A stretch of 64,000 nucleotides of DNA from JABWAN01 sp041918175 (GTDB lineage: Bacteria > Zhuqueibacterota > Zhuqueibacteria > Zhuqueibacterales > Zhuqueibacteraceae), in NCBI GenBank assembly GCA_041918175.1, contig JAYRWE010000007.1:1-64000 (forward strand). Direction: 5' to 3'. The notes under the pieces were generated by a model, which saw only the letters and a program-made list of their open reading frames with translations, made no database searches and was not told the DNA's origin. Both the position numbers and the translations under genes were made by a program. Within the stretch, counting starts at the first letter, position 1, and every line of letters begins with the position of its first letter. Of this stretch, positions 1-7,440 are shown piece by piece.

Positions 1-1
1 C

Positions 2-55
2 ATCCTAGCTTTGGCGAACAACGAGGTGGTGTCCGATGAAAAAGCTAAAGCTTAA
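2..55 (+). CDS. C-terminal end of a protein cut by the window edge
   Basis: The first frame open from the window edge reads ILALANNEVVSDEKAKA and then TAA. It has no internal stop and is followed by a short hairpin with a T run. Only 17 residues are visible, so no family can be named. It lies on the same strand as the Tat lipoprotein gene at 387 and could belong to the same unit. Confidence 0.35.
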   Translation: MLALANNEVVSDEKAKA

Positions 56-72
56 AAGCCCAGAAGCCCCCT

Positions 73-105
73 GTCTTCCTGCGGAAGACGGAAAGACTTT
101 TTATC
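73..105 (+). terminator. Possible rho-independent terminator
   Basis: A 7-bp perfect stem (GTCTTCC / GGAAGAC, loop TGC) sits about 20 nt after the stop of the partial gene. A T-rich stretch (ACTTTTTAT) follows it. The stem is short, so this is a modest call. Confidence 0.4.
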
Positions 106-386
106 CCTGCTTGGGTAACATTTTATTTTGAGGCAACGGGGGCACGAGCTCGGAGAGGCAAAACGATTTCGGGCGAAATCGGAGCCAAAAATTTTCCTCC
201 CACGAAAATGAAACTCTCACGAAAGTGAAGAACAACTTTCATGGCCGTCCCATTTACGCGGGAGGAAATCTTTTCTGCCATCGCTTTTAAAGGCACAACC
301 GCCTTGACGATGTCCTCGGATTTGATTACCATGAATTCGTCAATCCACGCGTTTCGCAATATCCATCTCACCGTTGAGGAGGAAGT
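106..386. other. Upstream region without a convincing gene
   Basis: Nothing here is recognisable as a known gene. A minus-strand open frame of 82 codons exists but resembles no family I know. It also covers the ribosome binding site (GGAGGA, about 372-380) and leader of the lipoprotein gene at 387, so I treat the stretch as the promoter and leader of that gene. Confidence 0.3.
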
Positions 387-1367
387 ATGCTCAATCGTCG
401 TGATTTTCTGAAACAGTCCGCGCAGTTTGCGGGCAGCCTCAGCCTGTTAAGTCTCGCGGGCGGAGCGCTCGTGAGTTGCGCCAAAAAGGAAGAAGGCGGC
501 GCGCAACAACCTGCCGCGGCGCCGCTGTTTAAAATCTCGCTTGCGGAATGGTCGCACAACAAAGCAATCTTCGGCGGCCAAATGAATCATCTCGATTTTC
601 CGAAGGTCGCGCGCCAAGACTATGGCCTCGACGGCATCGAGTTGGTGAATCAATTCTTCATGGACAAGGCGAAAGATCAAGCCTATTTGCAGGATTTCAA
701 AAATCGCGCGGACGGTGAAGGCGTGAAGGTGTTGTTGATCATGTGCGATGGCGAGGGGCATCTCGGCGACCCAGACGCCGCGAAGCGTACGCAGGCGGTG
801 GAGAATCATTACAAGTGGGCCGATGCCGCGAAATTTTTCGGCTGTCATTCCATTCGCGTGAATGCCGCGAGCGAAGGCAGCTATGAAGAGCAACAGAAGC
901 TTGCCGCGGACGGTCTCGCGCGGTTGACGGAATACGGCGCGAACCAGGGTCTCAATGTCATTGTCGAAAATCACGGCGGCATTTCGAGCAACGGCGAATG
1001 GCTCGCGGGCGTAATGAAAATGGTGAATCATCCGCGCTGCGGCACGCTCCCCGATTTCGGCAATTTCTGCATTCGCTTCGAAGGCAATCCGTGGCAAACG
1101 CCCTGTGCGGAAATGTATGATCGCTACAAAGGCGTGGAAGAGTTGATGCCCTTTGCCAAAGCCGTGAGCGCGAAGTCGCATGAGTTCGATGCGAACGGCA
1201 ACGAAACCGAGACCGATTACACGCGCATGATGACGATCGTCATGAAGGCCGGCTATAGCGGCTACGTGGGCATCGAATACGAGGGCGCGACTCTCAGCGA
1301 GGCGGATGGCATCCGCGCGACAAAGAAGCTGCTCGAAAAGTTTATGAGCGAATACAAAGCTGCGTAA
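387..1367 (+). CDS. Tat-exported lipoprotein, sugar phosphate isomerase/epimerase-like TIM barrel
   Basis: The 326-residue protein belongs to the AP-endonuclease-2 / xylose-isomerase-like TIM-barrel superfamily. In these proteins metal-binding acidic residues on the barrel strands act in sugar isomerisation or epimerisation. Residues 4-9 (RRDFLK) form a twin-arginine motif, and a hydrophobic stretch leads to a lipobox LVSC with Cys31, so it is predicted to be exported folded and lipid-anchored. Barrel motifs are visible: DGIELVNQ near residue 76, VIVENHGG near 191, LPDFGNFC near 217 and GYVGIEYEG near the end. The start has a strong GGAGGA site 6 nt upstream. A stem-loop follows the stop. The substrate cannot be read from sequence. 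Family placement is fairly sure; the exact reaction is unknown. Confidence 0.85.
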   Translation: MLNRRDFLKQSAQFAGSLSLLSLAGGALVSCAKKEEGGAQQPAAAPLFKISLAEWSHNKAIFGGQMNHLDFPKVARQDYGLDGIELVNQFFMDKAKDQAYLQDFKNRADGEGVKVLLIMCDGEGHLGDPDAAKRTQAVENHYKWADAAKFFGCHSIRVNAASEGSYEEQQKLAADGLARLTEYGANQGLNVIVENHGGISSNGEWLAGVMKMVNHPRCGTLPDFGNFCIRFEGNPWQTPCAEMYDRYKGVEELMPFAKAVSAKSHEFDANGNETETDYTRMMTIVMKAGYSGYVGIEYEGATLSEADGIRATKKLLEKFMSEYKAA

Positions 1368-1383
1368 GAGTGCTTGCTAACAT

Positions 1384-1420
1384 AAGCCCAGGGCCAGCCC
1401 CTGGGCTTTCGTTTTCGTGA
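1384..1420 (+). terminator. Rho-independent terminator after the TIM-barrel lipoprotein
   Basis: AAGCCCAGG (1384-1393 region) pairs with CCTGGGCTT (about 1400-1408). A T-rich tail, TCGTTTTCGT, follows. It lies 17 nt past the stop. Confidence 0.75.
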
Positions 1421-1441
1421 CCCCTCAACTCCAGGAGGAGA

Positions 1442-1858
1442 ATGATGCCGCGTTTGATACGAATCATGCACTTTGCGTTTATCATTGTTGTTGCACGCGG
1501 CTGCACGCTTGCAGCGCAGACCGCGCCCGATACCACTACAACAGTGATTCATGCCGGGCGTTTTTTTGACAGTGAGAACGGCATCATGCTCGCAGCACGC
1601 ACGATCATCATCAAAGGCGCGCGCATAACGGCTGTGGGCGAGAAGCTCGCCGTGCCTCCGGGCGCGCGTGAAATCGATCTGCACGACTTGACGGTGTTGC
1701 CGGGTTTAATCGATGGGCACACGCATTTGCTCTATCTTGAAGACCCGAGCAGCAATTTGACGATGGAAGGCATTAAAGCCGTTGCGGTTGAAGGCACGGC
1801 CTTGCGCGCTTTGCACGGCGCGGCACGCGCTCGCACGTTTCTCGCGGCGGGCATCATG
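1442..1858 (+). pseudogene. 5' fragment of an imidazolonepropionase-like amidohydrolase
   Basis: The reading frame opens with a good AGGAGGAG site and encodes a signal-peptide-like start (residues 1-26). The amino-terminal segment is typical of metal-dependent amidohydrolases: VIHAGRFFDSENG, a composite beta sandwich, then VLPGLIDGHTHLL with the HxH metal ligands, then ARTFLAAGI. Members of this family run to about 400-450 residues. Here the match stops abruptly after about 139 residues, and the frame meets a TGA at 1898-1900. The remaining barrel and its other metal ligands are absent. The break coincides with the end of an opposing gene fragment, so this is a truncated gene, not a short variant. 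Confidence 0.8.
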
Positions 1859-2318
1859 TGCGTGAACTCATCAGCAAAGAAACGGTCGATGCGGCTGTGA
1901 TTTTCGATGCTCGTGGCTGGGCCGTAGAACTGCTGCAATTGACTGAGACAAAACCAATCGTGCGCGACACATGCGTAAACGCATCACTCCCGCCGCGATT
2001 GCCGAGCAGAATGAACACTGTATCCGGCGGGGTAACCTTCTTAAACGGAATCCGCAGCGAATCAATCATCCCGCGCCAGCTTGCGACTTTGCTTGTGATC
2101 AATTCCGCCCATTGCGTTTCTTCCTCTTAAAGCTTCTTCGCGCCCACCAAGAGTTTTGTTAATTCAACCTCTTCGTGGCGATCGCGAATCGCCTCGCGCC
2201 AAGAAGAGGTGGCGGCGCAGGTTGGGGCGAGGCCGAGATTAAGATGCAACGTAGTTGAAGGAAAAGGCTGGGAAAGAGATTGGCTGTAGCTTGATGATGA
2301 GATTATAATGAAAACCAA
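1858..2318 (-). pseudogene. Decayed fragment of an exported or metallopeptidase-like gene
   Basis: Three pieces on the minus strand read like one protein. A segment ending HEEVELTKLLVGAKKL meets an in-frame TAA at 2127-2129. The same frame continues through TQWAELITSKVASW and PDTVFILLGNRGGSD. A one-base shift near 1950 then leads to LQQFYGPATSIENHSR and DRFFADEFTHMM. The last motif resembles the HExxH zinc site with the first His replaced by Asp. The fragment ends exactly where the opposing amidohydrolase fragment ends. A premature stop, a frameshift and a lost C-terminus together indicate a dead gene. The peptidase reading rests on one short motif and is tentative. Confidence 0.5.
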
Positions 2319-2581
2319 AGAGAGAGCGCAGCAGAAGCGTGGGGCAAAAAATAGCGGAGCAGCAATATCATTGGGAGCCTGCGAAATGAATTGCCCGTTG
2401 TGAAATCATTAAACAATAAGCGATCAAGCCGCTTCGCGCGTCAACGATGCGCTCATGTGTAGCTTCCATTTCCTGATTGTGTTGAATCATGGCCGGACCT
2501 CTACAATTTCGCGAAGGGTTTGATCTCGTTTGATTTGCAAAATGGAAAGCTTTTAAGATGCAAAGAATATGCATGGCATTT
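2319..2581. other. Intergenic stretch with no recognised feature
   Basis: Between the decayed fragments and the pentapeptide-repeat gene I see no convincing open frame, RNA or hairpin. A minus-strand open frame (2368-2598) has no recognisable content. Confidence 0.3.
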
Positions 2582-3919
2582 TTACCATACCCCCGCAATT
2601 TTTAAAGTTGCGAGTTGTTCGATTATTTTGGGTAATAATGGTAAAAGTTCATTTTGCGCCAACTCTAAAAGTTTTTTGCCAGATTCCTTAATACCGTCTT
2701 TTGTTATATCTTTGAGTGCATTGTCCAAGTGCTCTAAAATCTTCTTTTTTGATTTGGATTTGAATGTTTCTTCAGGCTCTACCTCAACCGCCTTTTTGAT
2801 GCCTTCGATTGCTTGAATAGCCTGATTAAGATTTATTTCAACATATTTAGCATCTTGACTCATTTCTACATATTTGCTACTTCCATGCAACACGATTTGC
2901 CTGGGATGAGTATAGTGCTGGTAGAATAAATTTATAAGCATGTGCGTTTGCTGTTCGTAGGAAACAATTTGTTGTTTAAATAGCTCGATTACCTCGTCAT
3001 AACGTGATTTGACTTTATCGTATGCTCTGTTTTTGTCCTTTTCTGAATCTACCTCGAAAGTAGCTTTGTCATGATCTTGATATCTATCCACTCGTACTAA
3101 TCGTATGTTTAAGTCTCCCGGCTCACTACGAAGTTCGCTAGTAATCCATTCTAAAATTGCAGCGTCAATCCATTGCATACCATTTTCGAAAATATACTCG
3201 AAAGTCGGTTTTGTACCAAAAAGCTTCTCAAATTCGCCATGCTCGAAATCCCTGTCTTGTGGCTCTTTGCGTTTTTTATCTGGATCAAGGTAGACATACC
3301 GACAAGTTACACCTTCTATACTCCATAAAGACCTTTGAGATTTGTGGAGTATAGCACCTGTAAGTATAGCACCATTTAAATTGCTTTCTCTTAAATCTGC
3401 CCTACTAAAATTTACTTCGCGAAGATCAGCCTCGTATAGATCTGCTTTCCGAAAATTTGCACCCTGGCAATTTGCTCCCTGAAGATTCGCACCCGAAAGC
3501 ATAGTATTAGCAAGATCGGCTCCCCAGAGATCCGCTTTGAAGAAGTTGGCTTTGCTCAGATCGGCTCCGATTAATTTGGTGCCAATAAGCCTCGCCGAAC
3601 CAAGATTTGCTTCATTAAGATTAGCTACGCTTAGATCGGCTCTACTAAAATCGGTCTTCAAAAGAGTAGTTTTGGTGAGGTTGGCAACGCTTAAATTTGC
3701 CCCAATTAGATCTGCACCACTTATGTCTGCCAAATTCAAATCAGCTCCTCGGAGATCAGCGTTTCGGAGATAAACATCTACCAGATTTGCTTCGCGTAAG
3801 TTAACTCTTCTAAGGTTTGCGTCCGACAAGTCCGGAAATATTTCCCTATTTTCTTCTCTCCATGTATTCCAACCATCTATTCCGAGGCTGAGAATGCTCA
3901 AGTGTTCCGCTTTAGCCAT
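2582..3919 (-). CDS. Pentapeptide-repeat protein with an unknown C-terminal domain
   Basis: The 445-residue protein has about 30 tandem A(D/N)LxX repeats between roughly residues 30 and 180 (for example ADLRGADLNLADISGADL). These are expected to form a right-handed quadrilateral beta helix. A leader of the type WNTWREENREIFPDLS precedes the repeats, as in many pentapeptide proteins. Residues about 190-445 form a separate non-repeat region that I do not recognise. It is rich in charged helices (YDKVKSRYDEVIELFKQQ, KSKSKKKILEHLDNALKD). No signal peptide or membrane segment is seen, so it is probably cytoplasmic. The gene is visibly more AT-rich than its neighbours and stands alone between pseudogenes and aspS, which suggests transfer. 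Its function cannot be assigned. Confidence 0.8.
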   Translation of the reverse strand: MAKAEHLSILSLGIDGWNTWREENREIFPDLSDANLRRVNLREANLVDVYLRNADLRGADLNLADISGADLIGANLSVANLTKTTLLKTDFSRADLSVANLNEANLGSARLIGTKLIGADLSKANFFKADLWGADLANTMLSGANLQGANCQGANFRKADLYEADLREVNFSRADLRESNLNGAILTGAILHKSQRSLWSIEGVTCRYVYLDPDKKRKEPQDRDFEHGEFEKLFGTKPTFEYIFENGMQWIDAAILEWITSELRSEPGDLNIRLVRVDRYQDHDKATFEVDSEKDKNRAYDKVKSRYDEVIELFKQQIVSYEQQTHMLINLFYQHYTHPRQIVLHGSSKYVEMSQDAKYVEINLNQAIQAIEGIKKAVEVEPEETFKSKSKKKILEHLDNALKDITKDGIKESGKKLLELAQNELLPLLPKIIEQLATLKIAGVW

Positions 3920-4129
3920 TGTCTTTAAATACCAAAGATTGATAAAAAAAAGTGTTCGTTGAACGCCTCAGAATAAGATGTCAAAGGCCCTTGAAACTTG
4001 CAAGCCGCATTTTAGAGTGAGAATGATGGGCAGCCGCACATCCTGTCAATATTGCCATTTCCTTCTTCCCCTCATTTTCTTATATTGCCCGCCAACGGAA
4101 ATCAAAATACCTTTTGAAGGAGAATCACC

Positions 4130-5914
4130 TTGAGTACCACCATGAAGCGCGTGTTGCCATATAAAAGAACGCATACGTGCGGAGCGCTGCGCGCACAAAA
4201 TATCGGCCACGAAACCATCCTCATGGGCTGGGTCGATACTTGGCGCAATCACGGCGGCATTTTGTTCGTCGATTTGCGCGACCGCTATGGCAAGACCCAA
4301 ATCGTCTTCCGCCCCGAGTTGAAAGAAATGTATACGACCGCGGAAACGCTGCGCAGCGAGTTTGTCATTGCCGTCAAAGGCAAAGTGCTCGGCCGTCCTG
4401 CAGGCAGCTCGAACGCCAATTTGCCCACCGGTGAAGTCGAAGTCGAAGCGCTGGAGTTGCACATTCTGAATCCCGCGAAGACGCCGCCGTTTGAGATCAC
4501 GGAGCGCAGCGCCGAGGCCGCGGAAGATTTGCGCTTGAAGTATCGCTATCTCGATTTGCGTAAGCCCGAGATGCAGCGCAATTTGATGGTGCGCCATCAG
4601 CTTGCGCAAGTGACGCGCAATTTCTTCGACCGCAACAACTTCGTCGAGATCGAAACGCCGATACTCATGAAGAGCACGCCCGAAGGCGCGCGCGATTATC
4701 TCGTGCCGAGCCGCATTCATCATGGCAATTTTTACGCGTTGCCGCAAAGCCCGCAAACTTACAAGCAATTGCTCATGGTCTCGGGCATGGATCGTTATTA
4801 TCAAATCGTGCGCTGCTTTCGCGATGAGGATTTGCGCGCGGACCGTCAGCCCGAGTTCACGCAGATCGATGTGGAGATGTCGTTTGTCGATCAAGAAGAC
4901 GTGCTCGCGATGATGGAAGGTTTAGCCGCGGAAATGTTCGACAAAATTCTCGGCCGCAAGGTGACGCTGCCTTTGTCGCGCATGACATACGCGGAGGCCA
5001 TGTCGCGCTTCGGCAGCGACAAGCCCGATCTGCGCTTCGGCCTGGAGATTCGCAAAATTACGGATCTCGCGCAAGAAAGCGAGTTTCGCGTGTTCAAAGA
5101 AGCGACTGCCGCGGGCAAAACCGTGCAAGGTCTTTGTCTCGCAAATGGCGGCGGCTACTCGCGCAAACAACTCGACGAGTTGTCGGAATATGCAAAGCAA
5201 CTCGGCGCGAGCGGATTGGCAACGATCAAAACAAGCGCGGAAGGTTGGCAAGGCGCGATTGCGAAGTTTTTTTCGGAAGGATTGGTGCAGCGTGTGAATG
5301 AACGCTTCAGCACGGGCAGCAATGATTTGCTGCTTTTTGTCGCGGATGAAGAAGAGCGCACGCAAGAAATTCTCGGCGCATTGCGTTTGCGGCTCGCGCA
5401 GCAGGAGCAACTCATTCCGAAGGACACGTTTCATCTTTCATGGGTCGTCGAGTTTCCGCTGCTGGAGTTTGATCGCGAAGAAAAGCGTTGGGCCGCACGG
5501 CATCACCCTTTCACTTCGCCGATGGATGAAGATTTGGAGTTGATGTCCACCGCGCCCGGCAAAGTGCGCGCGAAAGCCTATGACCTCATTCTCAATGGCA
5601 CCGAGATCGCGGGCGGCAGCATTCGTATTCATCGCCGTGATATTCAAAAGCAAATGTTCAACCTGCTCAATATCGGCGACGAGGAAGCGGAACGAAAGTT
5701 TGGTTTCTTGATGGATGCGTTCGAATATGGCGCGCCGCCGCACGGTGGCATTGCGTTCGGCTTCGACCGCCTCGTGATGTTGCTCGCGGGCCGCAAATCG
5801 ATCCGTGATGTAATTGCGTTTCCGAAAACGAACTCTGCGGTTTCACTGATGGATGGCGCACCTTCTTCGGTGGACGAAAAGCAACTGCGCGAGTTGGGCA
5901 TTAAGCTGCTCTAA
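4130..5914 (+). CDS. aspS: Aspartyl-tRNA synthetase
   Basis: AspRS charges tRNA-Asp with aspartate using ATP. The 594-residue length is normal for the bacterial type. An OB-fold anticodon-binding domain covers roughly residues 1-110. The class II catalytic core carries motif 2 (FRDEDLRADRQPEFTQ, near 227). A GAD insertion domain lies at about 300-430, and motif 3 (GFDRLVMLLAG) starts at 544. The start is a TTG at 4130 with AAGGAG ending 7 nt upstream. The ATG four codons later would lie about 19 nt from that site, so the TTG is preferred. It is transcribed toward the two tRNA-Lys genes but has no evident co-transcribed partner. Confidence 0.97.
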   Translation: MSTTMKRVLPYKRTHTCGALRAQNIGHETILMGWVDTWRNHGGILFVDLRDRYGKTQIVFRPELKEMYTTAETLRSEFVIAVKGKVLGRPAGSSNANLPTGEVEVEALELHILNPAKTPPFEITERSAEAAEDLRLKYRYLDLRKPEMQRNLMVRHQLAQVTRNFFDRNNFVEIETPILMKSTPEGARDYLVPSRIHHGNFYALPQSPQTYKQLLMVSGMDRYYQIVRCFRDEDLRADRQPEFTQIDVEMSFVDQEDVLAMMEGLAAEMFDKILGRKVTLPLSRMTYAEAMSRFGSDKPDLRFGLEIRKITDLAQESEFRVFKEATAAGKTVQGLCLANGGGYSRKQLDELSEYAKQLGASGLATIKTSAEGWQGAIAKFFSEGLVQRVNERFSTGSNDLLLFVADEEERTQEILGALRLRLAQQEQLIPKDTFHLSWVVEFPLLEFDREEKRWAARHHPFTSPMDEDLELMSTAPGKVRAKAYDLILNGTEIAGGSIRIHRRDIQKQMFNLLNIGDEEAERKFGFLMDAFEYGAPPHGGIAFGFDRLVMLLAGRKSIRDVIAFPKTNSAVSLMDGAPSSVDEKQLRELGIKLL

Positions 5915-5951
5915 ACCTCGCAAAGTTTTAAAAAGTAACCGGAAAATTAGA

Positions 5952-5980
5952 TTGACAGCCGCGCCTTCGTTTATTATATT
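5952..5980 (+). promoter_or_regulatory. Sigma-70-type promoter for the tRNA-Lys pair
   Basis: TTGACA at 5952-5957 and TATATT at 5975-5980 are separated by 17 nt. They lie about 29 nt before the first tRNA. This is a near-consensus housekeeping promoter in the right place. Confidence 0.7.
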
Positions 5981-6008
5981 GCACGGCTTTTTTAAGCAAA
6001 GTAGGTTA

Positions 6009-6081
6009 GAGGGTGTAGCTCAGCTGGTAGAGCAGCGGACTTTTAATCCGTTGGTCGAGAGTTCGATTCTCTCCACCCTCA
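6009..6081 (+). tRNA. tRNA-Lys (anticodon UUU)
   Basis: A complete 73-nt cloverleaf. The acceptor GAGGGTG pairs perfectly with CACCCTC and the discriminator is A. The anticodon stem GCGGA/TCCGT encloses the loop CTTTTAA, giving UUU. The T stem is GAGAG/CTCTC with TTCGATT. CCA is not encoded. Confidence 0.95.
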
Positions 6082-6099
6082 CGCAGTCCTTATATTTGA

Positions 6100-6172
6100 G
6101 CGCCCATAGCTCAACTGGCAGAGCAGCGGACTCTTAATCCGGAGGTTCTAGGTTCGATTCCTAGTGGGCGCA
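6100..6172 (+). tRNA. tRNA-Lys (anticodon CUU)
   Basis: The acceptor GCGCCCA pairs with TGGGCGC and the discriminator is A. The anticodon loop CTCTTAA gives CUU. The T stem CTAGG/CCTAG is complete. The outermost anticodon-stem pair (27-43) appears to be a G-G mismatch. It lies 18 nt after the UUU gene and is probably co-transcribed with it. Together they read both lysine codons. Confidence 0.92.
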
Positions 6173-6221
6173 CGATTCTGAATGACTCGTTGACCTCTTA
6201 TGTGAGAGGGAGGAAGGAAGC

Positions 6222-6252
6222 AAAGGCTCGCGCATGCGGGCCTTTTTTATTT
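6222..6252 (+). terminator. Terminator of the tRNA-Lys unit
   Basis: AAGGCTCGC and GCGGGCCTT pair around the loop GCAT with one mismatch, followed by TTTTTTATTTT. It stands about 50 nt after the second tRNA. Confidence 0.75.
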
Positions 6253-6431
6253 TGGATGTGGCGGCACGACAACACTGTGGCAATTGCGCCCGGCCCGTTT
6301 TGTGAAGGAGCATGCAGAGAGTATGAAGTTATACGCATTGTGAAAATGGTATGGCCTTTGAAGAATTACCGCGTGAAGCTTGTGGAGAAAAACAAGCATT
6401 GATCACGAAAACTTTGAAAGGAGTCGTACCA

Positions 6432-7025
6432 ATGAAAGCAAAAATTTTTTGGGCTATGTTCGCCATCGCAGGTCTCGGCATGAGCACAATCGCCTCAGCG
6501 CAAGACAACACGGAGAAGAAAATTTCCAACATTGGATTGAAACTGAATCTTGGCCTCGGTTCTCAAGATTTCACGGCCGCACAGGATTTGGAACGAGGCA
6601 ACGCCGCTTCGCTGAGTTTGGGCTATGGCGTATCGCAGCGGGTTTCGCTTTGGCTCGGCGCTTCGGCGAGTACGCATGAGCGCAATACCGACAAAGAGTT
6701 GGAGAGTAGTTTGGCCAGCGCGGAATTGGGCGTGCAATACAAGTTGCGCCCCGGCAAGAAACTGCAACCTTATGGCAAGCTCGGCCTCGGCGGGTTCTTT
6801 TTGAACACGGAAAAAACGCAAACGGCTTTGATGGGCGGCGGCGTGAGCTGGGGCGTGGGTGCGGAATATCGCCTCGTGCGCTTTCTCTCCATTGGCGCGG
6901 AGTTCTTTTGGAAGGATTTCGATTACTCGCAGCAACGCGTGGGCGACAACGGCGAGTTTTATGATCTCGCACGCGAGGTGCAAGGCAACAGTCGCGGGTT
7001 TATGTTGAATTTCACTTTGCAATAA
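6432..7025 (+). CDS. Small outer-membrane beta-barrel protein
   Basis: A 197-residue exported protein. A signal peptide (MKAKIFWAMFAIAGLG, cleaved near ASAQ) is followed by alternating amphipathic strands rich in Gly and aromatic residues: LKLNLGLGSQDF, LSLGYGVSQRVSLWLG, GLGGFFLN, VSWGVGAEYRLVRFLSIGAEFFW. It ends in FMLNFTLQ, a pattern of OmpA-like or OMP_b-brl eight-strand barrels. I chose ATG at 6432 because AAAGGAG lies about 8 nt upstream and the signal peptide begins there. The open frame extends further upstream without such support. It stands alone between terminators. The role (porin, adhesin or structural) cannot be told. Confidence 0.8.
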   Translation: MKAKIFWAMFAIAGLGMSTIASAQDNTEKKISNIGLKLNLGLGSQDFTAAQDLERGNAASLSLGYGVSQRVSLWLGASASTHERNTDKELESSLASAELGVQYKLRPGKKLQPYGKLGLGGFFLNTEKTQTALMGGGVSWGVGAEYRLVRFLSIGAEFFWKDFDYSQQRVGDNGEFYDLAREVQGNSRGFMLNFTLQ

Positions 7026-7084
7026 ACCTATCGACGCAAAACGCAAAAACGGCTGCAGTTCGCGCCTTTATTATTGTTCTCGCC

Positions 7085-7136
7085 AAGAATCCTTTTAAGT
7101 CAAACCACAACGGTTTGACTTAAAAGGATTCTTTTT
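7085..7136 (+). terminator. Strong long hairpin terminator (22-bp perfect stem)
   Basis: A perfect 22-bp inverted repeat (7085-7106 with 7112-7133, loop ACAAC) ends in a T run 60 nt after the beta-barrel stop. The stem is longer than usual for a terminator, so it may also be a palindromic repeat element. Confidence 0.7.
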
Positions 7137-7221
7137 AAGGACACGCGCGAGAAGAGAGGATGATCGAAATTTCGCTCGGCGTGCTCATGCTGCTCGTCTT
7201 GCTTTCGAATCGTTTTATTTC

Positions 7222-7260
7222 AAAAAAAAGCGGATCGAGGAATTTGCATTCCCGATCCGC
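7222..7260 (-). terminator. Terminator for the truncated cargo gene (minus strand)
   Basis: Read on the minus strand, GCGGATCGGGAAT and ATTCCTCGATCCGC form an imperfect stem followed by eight T. It lies about 57 nt past the stop of the FlgD-type remnant at 7317. A closely related hairpin follows the cargo gene at 9489. Confidence 0.75.
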
Positions 7261-7316
7261 CCGTGAAGATTGCAGCAACAAAACCATGCCCCTTTGCCTC
7301 ACGCTCCCAGCCTTCT

Positions 7317-7440
7317 CACTGCATCAAAATCATCTTACGCGTCTCCACTTTCTCCCCAACTTGTAAGCGATAGAAATAAACTCCGCTCGGCGCGCCCTGC
7401 GCATGCCATTGCACATGATGTTCGCCTGCGCGCTCTACTT
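7317..7440 (-). pseudogene. 3' remnant of an exported protein with a FlgD-like sorting domain
   Basis: The minus strand reads ERAGEHHVQWHAQGAPSG, then VYFYRLQVGEKVETRK and MILMQ with a TGA stop. This is the end of the FlgD Ig-like C-terminal domain that marks exported cargo in FCB bacteria. The fragment stops at the left end of the insertion sequence at 7441. The sequence beyond the right end of the element hits a stop at once in the matching frame. So the gene was already broken, or lost sequence, around the time of insertion. Its own terminator is still present at 7222-7260. Confidence 0.8.
7437..7440 (+). repeat. Left target-site duplication ACTT
   Basis: ACTT directly precedes the left inverted repeat. 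The same four bases directly follow the right inverted repeat at 8996-8999. Confidence 0.7.

Noticed and set aside
123..371. 82-codon minus-strand open frame before the Tat lipoprotein
   Set aside because: No family resemblance, and it covers the leader and ribosome site of the downstream gene.
2368..2598. 76-codon minus-strand frame
   Set aside because: No recognisable content, and it overlaps the end of the pentapeptide-repeat gene.
7085..7133. Small mobile element from the 22-bp perfect hairpin
   Set aside because: Position right after a stop and the T tail fit a terminator, and no second copy was seen in the window.
7160..7366. 68-codon plus-strand frame starting MIEISLGVLMLL
   Set aside because: It runs through a minus-strand terminator and the end of the FlgD-type remnant, so it is a shadow.
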